From the NCBI GenBank assembly GCA_963839815.1, contig CAWIWF010000006.1, positions 806,001-870,000 of the forward strand: DNA of 64,000 bases, read 5' to 3'. The notes beneath the pieces are model-generated. The model had not been told where the DNA came from, ran no database searches, and saw only the letters and a list, made by a program, of their open reading frames with translations. Shown here piece by piece: positions 41,509 to 50,574 of the stretch (positions are counted from its first letter, which is position 1; the number at the start of each line of letters is the position of its first letter). Source of the DNA: JACVRM01 sp963839815. Lineage in GTDB: Bacteria > Actinomycetota > Thermoleophilia > Gaiellales > Gaiellaceae. The position numbers were made by a program, and so were the translations under genes.

Positions 41509-41634
41509 GCCTCCCTGCTCATCGTCCGCGTGCGCGTGCGCTGGTGCATGCTGGCGCTCTGTGCGTTCGAGGGCGCCAGCGCTGGCCGGCGCGGCCCGAC
41601 CGATTCGCGAAGTGTCGCGGACGAAAGGAGACCG

Positions 41635-42063
41635 ATGAGCAAGGCACAGGGGTCCGAGGGATTCACCGCCGAGGAGCGGGCAGCGATGAAGGAGCGCGCC
41701 CGGGAGCTGAAGGCCGAGCAGACGAAGGCGGCCGGGGAGGCCGACGTCCTCGCGAAGATCAAGGAGATGCCAAAGGCGGATCGCGTGCTCGCCGAGCGCG
41801 TTCACGCGATCGTCGAGGCCAACGCGCCCGGCCTCTCGCCGAGGACCTGGTACGGGATGCCCGCGTACGCCCGCGACGGCCAGGTCGTCGTCTTCTTCAA
41901 GAGCGCGGCGAAGTTCAAGTCGAGGTACGCGACGCTCGGCTTCAACGACGCGGCGAAGCTCGACGACGGCGCCATGTGGCCGACGACGTTCGCGCTGACT
42001 GAGCTGACTGCGGCGGAGGAGAAGCGGATTGCAGCCCTCGTCAGGAAGGCCGTGCGCAGGTAG
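41635..42063 (+). CDS. DUF1801-like (YdhG family) protein
   Basis: Protein of 142 residues, ATG at 41635 with AAAGGAG upstream. A charged N-terminal helix (EERAAMKERARELKAEQTK) is followed by the core VLAERVHAIVEANAPGLSP, then TWYGMPAYARDGQVVVFFKS, YATLGFNDAAKLDDG and a C-terminal helix LTAAEEKRIAALVRKAV. The core matches DUF1801 proteins, of unknown function though some act in heme or stress contexts. Single gene ending at a strong bidirectional hairpin. Confidence 0.8.
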   Translation: MSKAQGSEGFTAEERAAMKERARELKAEQTKAAGEADVLAKIKEMPKADRVLAERVHAIVEANAPGLSPRTWYGMPAYARDGQVVVFFKSAAKFKSRYATLGFNDAAKLDDGAMWPTTFALTELTAAEEKRIAALVRKAVRR

Positions 42064-42151
42064 GAGACTCCGCGCTGTTGTATGGCCATGCGCCGATCGG
42101 CGATCTCCATCGCGCGGACGTGAGGCAGTCCCCGGTGGCGACGGGCCACGG

Positions 42152-42191
42152 CGCAGGGGGCGAGCGGGCCAAAGCCCCCTCGCCCCCTGCG
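42152..42191. terminator. Bidirectional terminator hairpin between convergent genes
   Basis: CGCAGGGGGCGAG (42152-42164) and CTCGCCCCCTGCG (42179-42191) are a perfect 13-bp stem with a 14-nt loop, placed between two gene ends at 42063 and 42198. Confidence 0.7.
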
Positions 42192-42197
42192 AAGCGC

Positions 42198-43121
42198 CTA
42201 CTGCGTCGTGACGTAGATGTCGCTGCTGCCTTCGGGCCCCGGTGCGCGCCCGAAGAGGAGCTGCTTGCCGTCGCGTGAGAGCGACGGCCGCGTCTCGGCC
42301 GCGCCGGTGTTGACGGTCGGGCCGGCGTTGACCGGGGCCGACCAGGCGGAGCTGAGCGAGCTGCGGGTCGCGACCCAGACGTCCTGTCCGCCGAGCGTCC
42401 CCGACCGGTTCGAGCTGAAGACCACCTCCAGCCCGTCGGCGCGGATGTTCGGCTGGATGTCGTTGGCCGTCGCGTCGTTCAGCTCGCCCACCGCCGTGGC
42501 CGGTCCGAAGCGGCCGGCGTTCTGCCGCTCGCTCAGGTAGATCTCGCCCGGGACGCTCGGCGTGACCGAGTTGCGCGAGAAGGCGAGCAGCTTCTTCCCC
42601 TTCCGCTTGCCCTTGCTGACGTCCACCCACGTCGGCCCCTGCTCGTCGAGCTCGCTGTTTGGCCCGGCAGGGGCGCAGGGCAGGCGGTCGGGCTCCGCCC
42701 AGACGCCGGCGCCGTTTTGGTACGTGTAGTAGATGTCGCCCTGCCCGCACGCGCCGGGCAGCGCCTCGCGGCTGACGAAGAAGAGCCCGCGCTTGAGCAC
42801 CGGCGTCGGGCAGAAGTCGTCCGCGGCCGAGTTGACGGGCTCGCCGAGGTTGACGGGAGCACCCCACGGCGCCGAGGTGCTGGTGCGGGTCGCCACCCAG
42901 ATGTCGAGCCCGCCCTTGCCGCCCGGGCGGTTCGAGGCCATGTACAGGCTGAGCCCGTCCGGTGACTGGATCGGGCAGCCGTCGAGCGACGGGGTGTTCA
43001 GCTCGGAGCTGTTGCCGCCGATCTCATCGATCTTCTGCGCAGCCGGCCAGGCAGCGATCCCGGCGGCCACCACTGCCAGGCTCACGAGCGTTGCGACTCC
43101 GAGAGTCACGAAAGCCTTCAT
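42198..43121 (-). CDS. Secreted PD40 (TolB-like) beta-propeller protein
   Basis: Protein of 307 residues. A signal anchor (VTLGVATLVSLAVVAAGIAA) is followed by repeated WD40-like PD40 units: SPDGLSLYMASNRPGGKGGLD, GLFFVSREALPG, KKLLAFSRNS, GLEVVFSSNRSGTLGGQD and DGKQLLFGRAPGPEG. Each unit repeats the pattern of Asp-Gly turn, strand, Asn-Arg and Asp-Ile-Trp/Tyr (GLDIWVATR, GQDVWVATR, SSDIYVTT). Such propellers bind other envelope proteins or glycans. GAGGAGG precedes ATG 43121. Ligand unknown. Confidence 0.85.
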   Translation of the reverse strand: MKAFVTLGVATLVSLAVVAAGIAAWPAAQKIDEIGGNSSELNTPSLDGCPIQSPDGLSLYMASNRPGGKGGLDIWVATRTSTSAPWGAPVNLGEPVNSAADDFCPTPVLKRGLFFVSREALPGACGQGDIYYTYQNGAGVWAEPDRLPCAPAGPNSELDEQGPTWVDVSKGKRKGKKLLAFSRNSVTPSVPGEIYLSERQNAGRFGPATAVGELNDATANDIQPNIRADGLEVVFSSNRSGTLGGQDVWVATRSSLSSAWSAPVNAGPTVNTGAAETRPSLSRDGKQLLFGRAPGPEGSSDIYVTTQ

Positions 43122-43540
43122 GTCTCCTCCTCTGTTCGGGTCGGCCATGTCGCTCGCCACTGTGCGCGGCTGAGGTCACGACTCGTCCACGACCCGGTGA
43201 CGACCCGGTAACGGCGGCCGCAGGAGCTGCGCCATCAGGCTGGTCAGGCGGTTTCCGATCCCGGCTCGAGGCTCGGCGCCGGCCTGCTACCGGGGAAGTC
43301 CCTGCGGAACGCCCGCCCGGTCGAGGCGGCCGTTCAGGCGGGACCGAGCTCGCGCTCCCTCACACGGCAGCGATCGTCCCTGCGTGGGTCGAGCCGGACT
43401 GCCAGCGGGTTTCAGGCTCTCCCGTCGACCCGCGAGCACGCGCTCGGTGAGCGACGCCCGCGCAGGCCAGATCGAACGTCGGGGGCGGTGAGTCGGTGAG
43501 GTGGTGTGACTCTCCCACCGACCAGCCGAGGCTGCCGAGC
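43122..43540. other. Intergenic region without recognisable genes
   Basis: About 420 nt upstream of the PD40 gene and downstream of the DUF4386 gene. Short open frames exist but lack codon bias or start signals. No clear hairpin or repeat was seen. Confidence 0.5.
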
Positions 43541-44233
43541 TCACCGAGCGTCTGAACGGTCCTCCCCGAGGATCGGCGAGGCCTTGAATCCCCAGACGGT
43601 CGCGTAGATGCCGAGCCCAAGCTCCCAGATGAACTCGGGGCCGGTGGCGAGCCCCTGAAGCGCGCCGCCCTGGTCGGCCACGCCGAACATCACGAGCGTG
43701 CCCGAGAGGATGATGAGCGGACCTCCGACGAGCCCGAACATCGCAAGCCGTCGTGGCACCAGCCCGGAGCGGTACATCAGATAGCCGAGGATGAGCCCGT
43801 TCCCGACGCCGACGACCCAACCGGGCCCCAGGATGAACGTCCAGTCCTTGATGGCCGCGAGTGTGTAGGCGATCGCGCCTTCTTCTCCGCCCGCGTCTTG
43901 CTGCGACAGCGTCACGATCGACAGCACCGCGAGGACGCCGACGAGAATGAAGGTGCACTCGACGATGCGGGCCGCGACGTACCCGAGCGAGAGGATGTGG
44001 CTCTGCCGCTTGAGGATCGGATATACGACGAGGGCCGTGCCGATGTTCGCGATGATCAGGAGCAACTCCAGGAACGCCCCGAGGAAGATCCGGTTGTCGG
44101 AGCCGCCGTTCGCGACGTAGCCGACCGGGTCGTCCAGGACCGGCTGGAAGAGGGCCAGCGCCGGGATCGACGTGGCGAAGGTGACGAGGAACAGCACGCC
44201 AAAGGCGAGCGAGATCTTTCTGGTCGGGCTCAC
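43541..44233 (-). CDS. DUF4386 membrane protein
   Basis: Protein of 230 residues with six hydrophobic segments. KISLAFGVLFLVTFATSIPAL, ALVVYPILKRQSHILSLGY, VGVLAVLSIVTLSQQ, GPGWVVGVGNGLILGYLMYRS, PRRLAMFGLVGGPLIILSG and the last span WELGLGIYATVWGFK are in the order typical of DUF4386. The family has no known function. GTG at 44233 with TAGGAG nearby. Single gene. Confidence 0.85.
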   Translation of the reverse strand: MSPTRKISLAFGVLFLVTFATSIPALALFQPVLDDPVGYVANGGSDNRIFLGAFLELLLIIANIGTALVVYPILKRQSHILSLGYVAARIVECTFILVGVLAVLSIVTLSQQDAGGEEGAIAYTLAAIKDWTFILGPGWVVGVGNGLILGYLMYRSGLVPRRLAMFGLVGGPLIILSGTLVMFGVADQGGALQGLATGPEFIWELGLGIYATVWGFKASPILGEDRSDAR

Positions 44234-44409
44234 GCAGGCTCCTACGGCTCGAAGGGACGCGCATCATTGCGCGCTGCACACCGCCGTTCAATAGGCCCCG
44301 GCGGCTCCGGCGTACCTCCGTCGACGACCACTCCGAGCCCGAGCGCAGGCTCCGCCCCCGACGAGGGCCGCGTCAGCCGTCCCGCCCGTCACGGCGAGCG
44401 CCGGCACAT

Positions 44410-44916
44410 CTAGGTGAAGATGATCTGGCCGCCGGCGGCCTTCTCGTAGAACTCGCCGACGCTGATGATCTCCTCGACCTGGGGGACGAAGTCCTCCATG
44501 GTCAGGCCGAACATGTCGACGGTGGCCTTGCAGGCGTAGAGGCGGGCGCCCGAGTCCCCGACGAGCTCGATGAACTCCGGGATCGGCGGGATGTCGATCT
44601 TCTCCATCTGCCGTTGCATCATCCGGGTGGCGATCGCGGAGAAGCCGGGCAGGGCGCCGAGCCAGGTGGGCAGGTGCATGCCGGGGTTGCCGACGGTCGC
44701 GACCTTGATCTTCGCGAAGCGGTCCGACCGGATCGCGTCGAGGCCGAAGAAGGTGAAGAAGAGATCGGCCTCGATGCCTTCCATGCGGGCGCCGTTGGCC
44801 ATGATCAGGCCGGGGTAGATGCCTTCGAGCGAGCCCTTGGAGATGACGATCGCGACCTTCTCGATCGTCTTCGGCTCGGCGGCGGCAGGCTGTGGGTGCT
44901 CGAGTAGCTCGGTCAT
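44410..44916 (-). CDS. DsrE/DsrF/DrsH-like sulfur protein
   Basis: Protein of 168 residues. KVAIVISKGSLEGIYPGLIMANGARMEGIEADLFFT is the DsrE-like fold with the hallmark long insertion seen in DsrE-family peroxiredoxin-like proteins (GLDAIRSDRFAKIKVA). ARLYACKATVDMFG provides the conserved Cys that carries persulfide in such proteins; FYEKAAGGQIIFT ends the domain. It is the last gene of a four-gene sulfur operon after DsrC-like, sulfide:quinone reductase-like and OsmC-like proteins, so persulfide transfer is the likely job. Confidence 0.88.
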   Translation of the reverse strand: MTELLEHPQPAAAEPKTIEKVAIVISKGSLEGIYPGLIMANGARMEGIEADLFFTFFGLDAIRSDRFAKIKVATVGNPGMHLPTWLGALPGFSAIATRMMQRQMEKIDIPPIPEFIELVGDSGARLYACKATVDMFGLTMEDFVPQVEEIISVGEFYEKAAGGQIIFT

Positions 44917-44929
44917 GGTGCGCTCCTTC

Positions 44930-45247
44930 CTAGATGCAGCCCTTGGGCTTCGGGATGCCGCCGATCTTGGCGGCGAGCTTGGCCGGCCCCTTGGGGAAGA
45001 GCTGGTACAGCTCCTTGATCGGGACGCCGGACTCCTTGCCCAGCGAGCGGATCGAGGGCGCGATGCCGCTGGCGAGGTAGCGCTCGCGCATGAAGCGAAC
45101 GACGAGCCAGTGGCGCTCCGTCAGCTCGGGCACGCCGTTCTGGGCTGCGATCGCCCGCGCGATCTCCTCGTTCCATTGCTGCGGGTCGGTGAGAAAGCCC
45201 TCGGCGTCGAGGTCGACGGGGGAGTCGGCGAGCAGGCTCATGGTCAT
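44930..45247 (-). CDS. DsrC/TusE-family sulfur carrier
   Basis: Protein of 105 residues. DLDAEGFLTDPQQWNEEIARAIA, LTERHWLVVRFMRERYLASG, IRSLGKESGVPIKELYQLFP and GPAKLAAKIGGIPKPKGCI are all hallmarks of DsrC/TusE/DsvC. The penultimate Cys (CysA) that carries persulfide is present; the second Cys of true DsrC, eleven residues before, is Ala here (LAAK), so this is the single-Cys type. ATG at 45247 with AAAGGAG upstream. Neighbour of the sulfide:quinone reductase gene, so it may receive sulfane sulfur in the cytoplasm. Confidence 0.9.
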   Translation of the reverse strand: MTMSLLADSPVDLDAEGFLTDPQQWNEEIARAIAAQNGVPELTERHWLVVRFMRERYLASGIAPSIRSLGKESGVPIKELYQLFPKGPAKLAAKIGGIPKPKGCI

Positions 45248-45258
45248 CTCGTCTCCTT

Positions 45259-46509
45259 TCAGGTGTGGACCGGGGTCAGCCTCTTGCCCGCGGTCGGCAT
45301 CGTCGGTCCGATGCCGGGGATCTCGCGTCCGGGCAGGAGCGCGTGCCAGTAGACCCACTCGAACGCGAGCTTGCCGAGGTGGTTCAGGCGCGACTCGCGC
45401 AGCAGCGGCAAGCCGAAGACGGTGGGGTAGTGGCCGGGCAGTGGCTCGGTCTCGTAGTTGAAGTCGATCAGCAGCGCCTTGTGGAACCCGGTCTCGATGA
45501 AGCAGTTGGCGTGCCCGTCGTAGCCGGCCTCCAACTCCTCGCCGGCGAGGTAGCGGGCGATGTTCTCGGTCAGGACCTCGGCTTCGAAGTGGGTGACGGA
45601 ACCGGCCTTCGAGGTGGGCAGGTCAGTGGCGTCGCCGAGCGCGAAAACGTTCGGCTTCGCGAGCGTCTGGAGCGTCTGCTTATCGGTGGGAACGAAGCCG
45701 AGCGCGTCGCCGAGCCCGGGTGAGCGCTCGACGTAGGGAGCTCCGCCGTGCAGCGGGATCGTGACGAGCAGGTCGAACTCGAGCTCGCGCCCGTCGTAGG
45801 AGGTGAGCTTGCCGCCGATGCCGTCGACCTCGCCGGCGTTGAACTCGGTCACGAGCTCGATCTCCTTCTCGGCGAGCAGTCCGGCCAGGTGCTCGGAGGC
45901 GACCGGCTTGGTGAAGGCGCCGTCGAGCGGCGTCGAGTAGACGAGTTCGACCTTGTTTCGGATGCCGCGCTCGCGCAGGTACCAGTCGGCGAGGAAGGCG
46001 AACTCGAGCGGTGCGACAGGGCACTTGATCGGCATGTCGACCAGGTTCACGACCATGCGGCCGCCGTCGAAGCGGTCGATCGCACGCTGTAACTGCTCGG
46101 CACCCTCCGGGCTGTAGAACGTGAAGACGCGCTCGTTCCAGCCGTCGCCCGTCAGACCTTCGGTCTCCTCCGGCTGCAACCGCACGCCGGTGGCGACGAC
46201 GAGCACGTCGTAGGGCAGCGTCGTCCCGTCGTCGAGGAGCACCTCGTCGCGCTCGGTCGAGACCGACTCGACCTCGTTCTCGTGGAAGACGACGCCGTTG
46301 CGGAGCTGGCGTCGGCGCGGCCGCACGATCCCCTCGAGCTGCGCGAGCCCGAACGGGACGAAGAGCAGTCCCGGCTGGTAGACGTGCCGGTCGTCGCGGT
46401 CGACGACGTGGATCTCCGCCTCGTCGGGGTCGAAGCGGCGGCGCAGCCGGTTGGCGGTCATCGTGCCGCCCGTCCCGCCGCCGAGGATCACGATCTGCTT
46501 TCTGCTCAC
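45259..46509 (-). CDS. sqr: Sulfide:quinone oxidoreductase-like flavoprotein
   Basis: Protein of 416 residues. QIVILGGGTGGTMTANRLRR is the FAD motif; DRHVYQPGLLFVPFGL and DVLVVATGVRLQPEETEGL are typical of SQR/FCSD; NLVDMPIKCPVAPLEFAFLAD holds a conserved Cys of the redox pair, and HANCFIETGFHKALLIDF a further Cys region, while ALGDATDLPTSKAGSVTHFEA is the last FAD motif. It oxidises sulfide (or a related thiol) and passes electrons to quinone at the membrane. GTG at 46509 overlaps the OsmC gene stop as GTGA with GGAGG upstream. Next come the DsrC- and DsrE-like genes. Confidence 0.88.
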   Translation of the reverse strand: MSRKQIVILGGGTGGTMTANRLRRRFDPDEAEIHVVDRDDRHVYQPGLLFVPFGLAQLEGIVRPRRRQLRNGVVFHENEVESVSTERDEVLLDDGTTLPYDVLVVATGVRLQPEETEGLTGDGWNERVFTFYSPEGAEQLQRAIDRFDGGRMVVNLVDMPIKCPVAPLEFAFLADWYLRERGIRNKVELVYSTPLDGAFTKPVASEHLAGLLAEKEIELVTEFNAGEVDGIGGKLTSYDGRELEFDLLVTIPLHGGAPYVERSPGLGDALGFVPTDKQTLQTLAKPNVFALGDATDLPTSKAGSVTHFEAEVLTENIARYLAGEELEAGYDGHANCFIETGFHKALLIDFNYETEPLPGHYPTVFGLPLLRESRLNHLGKLAFEWVYWHALLPGREIPGIGPTMPTAGKRLTPVHT

Positions 46510-46949
46510 GATGCACCTCCTACTTCCACCGGCTCGCGCCCGGGCGCGCCCGCGCCGCCCTCGATGGTCTCGACGAACTCGATGCCGGCCTCGATCGAGC
46601 GGCGGAACGGGCACGCGTGCGCGACGCTCTCGAGGCGCGCGAGCTGGGCGTCGCTGAGGTCGCCGCCGAGCTGGATCGCGATCTGGAATCGGCGCGGTGT
46701 CGAACGATGGTCGTAGTCGACCGCGACGGCCACTTCGCCGAGCTCCCAGCCTTTCGTCCGCGCGTAGATCACGAGGGTCGTCGAGACGCAGGCGGCCAGT
46801 GCGGCAGGGAAGAGCTCGTGCGGCGCCGGCCCGCTCCCGTCACCGCCGACGCGTTGTGGCTCGTCGGTGATGAGGCGGTGCCGGTCGTCGATCACCACCT
46901 CCTGCCGGAGCGTGCCGGGAATCGAGCGGGCTGTCGCGGTGAGGCTCAT
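46506..46949 (-). CDS. OsmC/Ohr-family thiol peroxidase
   Basis: Protein of 147 residues. PHELFPAALAACVSTTLVIYAR has the first catalytic Cys, and ARLESVAHACPFRRSIEAGIEF the second; RHRLITDEPQRVGGDGSGPA holds the Arg/Glu loop. The two-Cys center reduces hydroperoxides or reacts with persulfides. It is the first gene of the sulfur operon, so it could protect against or process reactive sulfur. ATG at 46949. Confidence 0.88.
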   Translation of the reverse strand: MSLTATARSIPGTLRQEVVIDDRHRLITDEPQRVGGDGSGPAPHELFPAALAACVSTTLVIYARTKGWELGEVAVAVDYDHRSTPRRFQIAIQLGGDLSDAQLARLESVAHACPFRRSIEAGIEFVETIEGGAGAPGREPVEVGGAS

Positions 46950-47248
46950 GGGACTGCGGTCAGCCTGCTCGAGCCGCGGTCGTACGCCATCGGTAGGAGC
47001 GCGGAGCAGGGTGCGGACAACTACGGGGCTACGTCGCTGTTCGCGGCGCGACGGGCGCCGACGATCCGTGGCTCAGCGTCGATTCGACCACTTGCGGACC
47101 ACGGCGGACCCGCGGACACGGTCGAGAGAGGCGCAGGGCCGGCTTCATCTCAAGTGGCGCCACCACTGACAATGTTGCTATAGTGACACCACTATCAGTG
47201 ATGCCGTGGGTGAACCGCCACCGGCTCCTCACTCCTCAGGGGGAAACG
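46950..47248. other. Divergent intergenic region with AGTG/CACT half-site array
   Basis: About 300 nt between the sulfur operon and the metalloprotease gene. The proximal half (47150-47203) holds a run of AGTGG and CCACT half-sites, described separately. The distal half shows no gene. Confidence 0.5.
47183..47205 (+). promoter_or_regulatory. Operator-like site upstream of metalloprotease gene
   Basis: Sequence GTGACACCACTATCAGTGAT ending in GCC; it contains ACCACT-N3-AGTGAT and overlaps ATAGTG-ACAC-CACTAT (47180-47195). An almost identical site lies before the M14 peptidase gene at 59071-59094. ATG follows 46 nt downstream. Confidence 0.55.
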
Positions 47249-49975
47249 ATGGAAGAGCCTCGTCCTCTCGACTCGAGCACCACCCGGGCTCAGCCGGCAC
47301 GCGTGCCGCGCCCGAAGTGGGTCGCGGTGCTCGCCGCGATCCTGTTCACGCTGCCCGTCTTCGGAGCCATCGGCGGCGGCCTTGCGATGGCTAGCCCCGA
47401 CGAGCACTACTCGGGGCCGTACTTCGGCGAGGACAACTTCCCGCCTGGGTGCATCCGGGACATGTCGCCGCGCAACCCGAACAACCTCTGCTACCACATG
47501 CGGACCGACCTCAACGCGCTCGACTCGCCCAAGGTCGACGTACTCGTGATGGTTCCCGTCTCGCCGACCGCCGAGCGTGACATGCGCATCATGCGCCAGT
47601 CGGTCGAGATGTGGGAGGGCGGCATCGACTACCTCTCCGCGCAGATGGGGCTCGACTGGCTCACCTCGGGCATGGACTTCCACCTCACGGTCGACTACTT
47701 CGATCCGGCCGGCGGTGAGGGGGGCGAGTTCACCACCTACCCGATCGTCGATCCCGAGATCGTCGTGATCGCGTCGAACCCGGTCGGCGGCATCGGCATC
47801 GGCATCGACCCGGTGGACTTCGTCTTCACCGACGAGAACCTCGTGCCCTGCCACAACGTCCAGAACCCGTTCGACTTCGAGTACTGGGAGAGCCTCCCCG
47901 GCTTCAACAACCACCATGAGCAGCGCACCGGCACCTACGTCGAGGACTGCGGCGGCTCCGGCGGCAACATCTGCTTCGCGATCAACGGGGCGATCGACCC
48001 CGAGCCGGGGACGCTCGACGTCTTCAACCTCTTCGACCTCGTCTCCCACGAGTTCGGGCACTGCCTCACCCTCGGGCACGTCGGCGACGGCGCGGAGGGC
48101 TCCTGGGGCGTCGTGCCGACTAACGACATCATGGCCTACAGCGCCGACCCGCCCGACCTGAACAAGTGCGTGTCGACGCTGGACGTCGAGGTCGTGGCCA
48201 CCCGCATGAGCGGCTACCTCGACGTGAACGGCGACGGCACGGTTGACGAGGCCGACCGGCTGGTCGTCAACGACCAGATCGGCGAGGGCGGCAACCCGTT
48301 CCAGGTCCAGCATCCGAGCGACCACCTCTACGCGTCCGCCACCGGGTCGCCGCTCGACTGCCCGCAGCCCGACCTCGGGCCGGTTCCGGGAGCGCGCACC
48401 GACTGGACGCCGGAGCCTCAGGGCTCCACGCGGCCCGAGCTGACGGCCACGGGCCCGGAGGACGGCGCCAAGTCGACGAGCGGGGCGTTCGACGTGACCG
48501 GGACGGTCGCCCGGATCCCTGTCGACGTCGGGCCGCCGGATCCGACGGAGCCGACGGGCTCCTACGACGACGCGGACGACGACGCAACCATGCCCGTCAC
48601 CGAGATCCTCGACCTCAGCGTCTCCGTCACCGCGACGCACATCGACGCGACGATGCGGCTTGCGGACATCTGGCCGACGACGAGCGTGCTGAGCCCGACG
48701 ATCTACAGCCTGATCATCGACGGTCGGAAGTTCGACTCGTTCGTGCGCTACCCGATCGACAGCAACCCGATGACCTGGGATAGCGGCGCAGGCGGCTACA
48801 TGCCGGCCGGCAGTTCGAGCTGGGACCTCGCTGCGAAGACGGTGAGCTTCCACATCCCGCGGAGCACCCTCGCTCCCGCGGGCATCGTGTCTCCGTACTT
48901 CGTCAGCAGCCAGACGGCCTACGGCGCGCTCACGTCGGGAGTCGTCGACGACACCGCGCCCGAGCCCGGCAGCACGGTGGGTGTCGCCAACGCCCACGTC
49001 CTCGGCGCGGCCGGGGTGCCGTCGCCCCAGCCCTACGTCTCGGAGCCGGTCACGTTCGAGCGCGAGGGCGGCAACACGTTCTTCCCCCAGGACACGAGCT
49101 TCGGCACGGTGCCGTTCCTGGACGTCGGTAGGTCGACGACGCTGGTGGACTCGAGCCACCGCTTCCACCTGGACGTGCCGGCCAGGAGCACGGTCGAGCT
49201 CCATCTGACCTGGGCCGACGACGTCGGCGGGAGCGACCTCGACCTCTACGTGACCGGCGCGGGCGACGGTGCCAGTGCGACCTCTGACCCGAGGGAGCGC
49301 GCGTTGATCTACGCCGTTCAAGGCCGCCTCGAGATCCGAGTCGAGCCGTATCTGATCACGGACGCGACGGGCCTCGAGTACACGCTGACCGCGATCGTCA
49401 CGGGCGACCGCGACGGGGACGCTATGACCGACGACAGCGACCAGTGCCCTGACGCGGTCGGCTCGCCGCCCACGGGCTGTCCCGACCGAGACCGCGACGG
49501 CGTGATCGACCGCAGTGACGTCTGCGCCGACGAGCCCGGCAACGGTGCCGACGGCTGCCCGATCGGCGCGACCGAGCACGTCCACGTCTACGTCGACGGT
49601 AGCCGCGCGGCCAGCCAGGACGTGGACACGGCCGCGGGCCTCGACGCCTTCGCCGTCCCGGTGCAGGTTCCGGACGGCACGCACACGCTGCGGGTCGAGT
49701 GGGAGGACGAGGGTGCGGTCCTCGCGACCGCGTCGCGGACGGTGCACGTCGGGCCGGACACGGACGGCGACGGCGTGAGCGACGCGTCCGACAACTGCCC
49801 GAATCACTTCAACGCCGACCAGTCCAACATCGACGGCGACGGCAAGGGTGACGTGTGCGACTCGGACATGGACGGCGACGGCCATGCCAACAGCAAGGAG
49901 CGCGCGCACGGCACCAACGAGCGCGACCCGAGCGACTACCCGCCCAAGGGCGGCAAGAAGGGCACGCTCGGCTGA
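47249..49975 (+). CDS. Secreted metzincin-type metalloprotease with thrombospondin type-3 repeats
   Basis: Protein of 908 residues. A signal segment (WVAVLAAILFTLPVFGAIGG) is followed by a catalytic domain with HEFGHCLTLGH near residue 267, the HExxHxxxxxH zinc motif of metzincins, then Met in DIMAYSADPPD as the possible Met-turn. Later: a beta-sandwich region (about 420-720) including VELHLTWADDVGGSDLDLYV, a pre-peptidase C-terminal-like domain; and Ca-binding thrombospondin type-3 repeats near 735-790 (DRDGDAMTDDSDQCPD) and 838-885 (DTDGDGVSDASDNCPN). Likely exported peptidase acting in the wall or surroundings. ATG 47249 with AGGGGGAAA. Confidence 0.88.
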   Translation: MEEPRPLDSSTTRAQPARVPRPKWVAVLAAILFTLPVFGAIGGGLAMASPDEHYSGPYFGEDNFPPGCIRDMSPRNPNNLCYHMRTDLNALDSPKVDVLVMVPVSPTAERDMRIMRQSVEMWEGGIDYLSAQMGLDWLTSGMDFHLTVDYFDPAGGEGGEFTTYPIVDPEIVVIASNPVGGIGIGIDPVDFVFTDENLVPCHNVQNPFDFEYWESLPGFNNHHEQRTGTYVEDCGGSGGNICFAINGAIDPEPGTLDVFNLFDLVSHEFGHCLTLGHVGDGAEGSWGVVPTNDIMAYSADPPDLNKCVSTLDVEVVATRMSGYLDVNGDGTVDEADRLVVNDQIGEGGNPFQVQHPSDHLYASATGSPLDCPQPDLGPVPGARTDWTPEPQGSTRPELTATGPEDGAKSTSGAFDVTGTVARIPVDVGPPDPTEPTGSYDDADDDATMPVTEILDLSVSVTATHIDATMRLADIWPTTSVLSPTIYSLIIDGRKFDSFVRYPIDSNPMTWDSGAGGYMPAGSSSWDLAAKTVSFHIPRSTLAPAGIVSPYFVSSQTAYGALTSGVVDDTAPEPGSTVGVANAHVLGAAGVPSPQPYVSEPVTFEREGGNTFFPQDTSFGTVPFLDVGRSTTLVDSSHRFHLDVPARSTVELHLTWADDVGGSDLDLYVTGAGDGASATSDPRERALIYAVQGRLEIRVEPYLITDATGLEYTLTAIVTGDRDGDAMTDDSDQCPDAVGSPPTGCPDRDRDGVIDRSDVCADEPGNGADGCPIGATEHVHVYVDGSRAASQDVDTAAGLDAFAVPVQVPDGTHTLRVEWEDEGAVLATASRTVHVGPDTDGDGVSDASDNCPNHFNADQSNIDGDGKGDVCDSDMDGDGHANSKERAHGTNERDPSDYPPKGGKKGTLG

Positions 49976-50250
49976 GAAGAGCGGCGTGACGAGCGACGAG
50001 CTCGGCCTCAGGGCCGGGCTCGTCGCCTCCGCGCGTCAGTGCGTGCTCGTCAAGATCGGACGCGAGCCGGAGCGGCCGGACGCCGCCACCGAGCCGCTCA
50101 CTCCTCCGGAATTCACCGTCTGAACCTCAGCGGCGTAGAGCCAGGCCCTGTCGTGTCGGCGGTGCACAGGGGCCGTGTGGTCACCCGAGGCGTTCTCGTC
50201 AGTGCCCGCCATGTTGACGCCTTGACACGCTATACATAGACTTGAAAGGT
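49976..50250. other. Intergenic region before PadR gene
   Basis: 275 nt after the metalloprotease stop. A short hydrophilic frame exists (from about 50039), without start signals or known motifs. The PadR promoter lies at its end. Confidence 0.4.
50214..50242 (+). promoter_or_regulatory. Promoter of PadR module 1
   Basis: TTGACG (50214-50219), a 17-nt spacer and TAGACT (50237-50242), then eight nt to the ATG at 50251. The spacer contains a second TTGACA and TATACAT, suitable for autoregulation by PadR. Confidence 0.6.
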
Positions 50251-50574
50251 ATGAAGGTCGACGTCCTCAAGGGGCAGCTCGAGCTCGTGGTCTTGGCCTT
50301 GCTGCGCGATGGGCCGCGGCATGGGTACGCAATCATCAAGGAGCTGCGCGAGCGCAGCCGCGGTGAGCTCGACGTCCTCGAGGGGACGCTGTATCCAGCG
50401 CTGCATCGGCTCGAGCAGGCCGCCCTGGTCAAGAGCCGCTGGGCGACCGCCGCTGGTCGGAGGCGGCGCGTCTACGAGTTGACCAGGAAGGGCACCAGGG
50501 CTCTTGCCGAGCAGGAGTCGGACTGGCGTAGCTTCGTCCGCACGCTCGATGCCATCCTCGGAGGCACGGCGTGA
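50251..50574 (+). CDS. PadR-family regulator, module 1
   Basis: Regulator of 107 residues. VLKGQLELVVLALLRDGPRHGYAIIKELRER, LDVLEGTLYPALHRLEQAALV and GRRRRVYELTRKGTRALAEQ match the PadR winged helix with its short C-terminal helix. It sits directly before a large membrane protein gene (GTG-free ATGA overlap 50571-50574), as is usual for PadR with DUF1700/HAAS-type partners. Ligand unknown. AAAGG lies just before the ATG. Confidence 0.92.
   Translation: MKVDVLKGQLELVVLALLRDGPRHGYAIIKELRERSRGELDVLEGTLYPALHRLEQAALVKSRWATAAGRRRRVYELTRKGTRALAEQESDWRSFVRTLDAILGGTA

Noticed and set aside
43360..43540. Small genes in the gap before the DUF4386 gene
   Set aside because: Short frames lack start signals, codon bias and known motifs.
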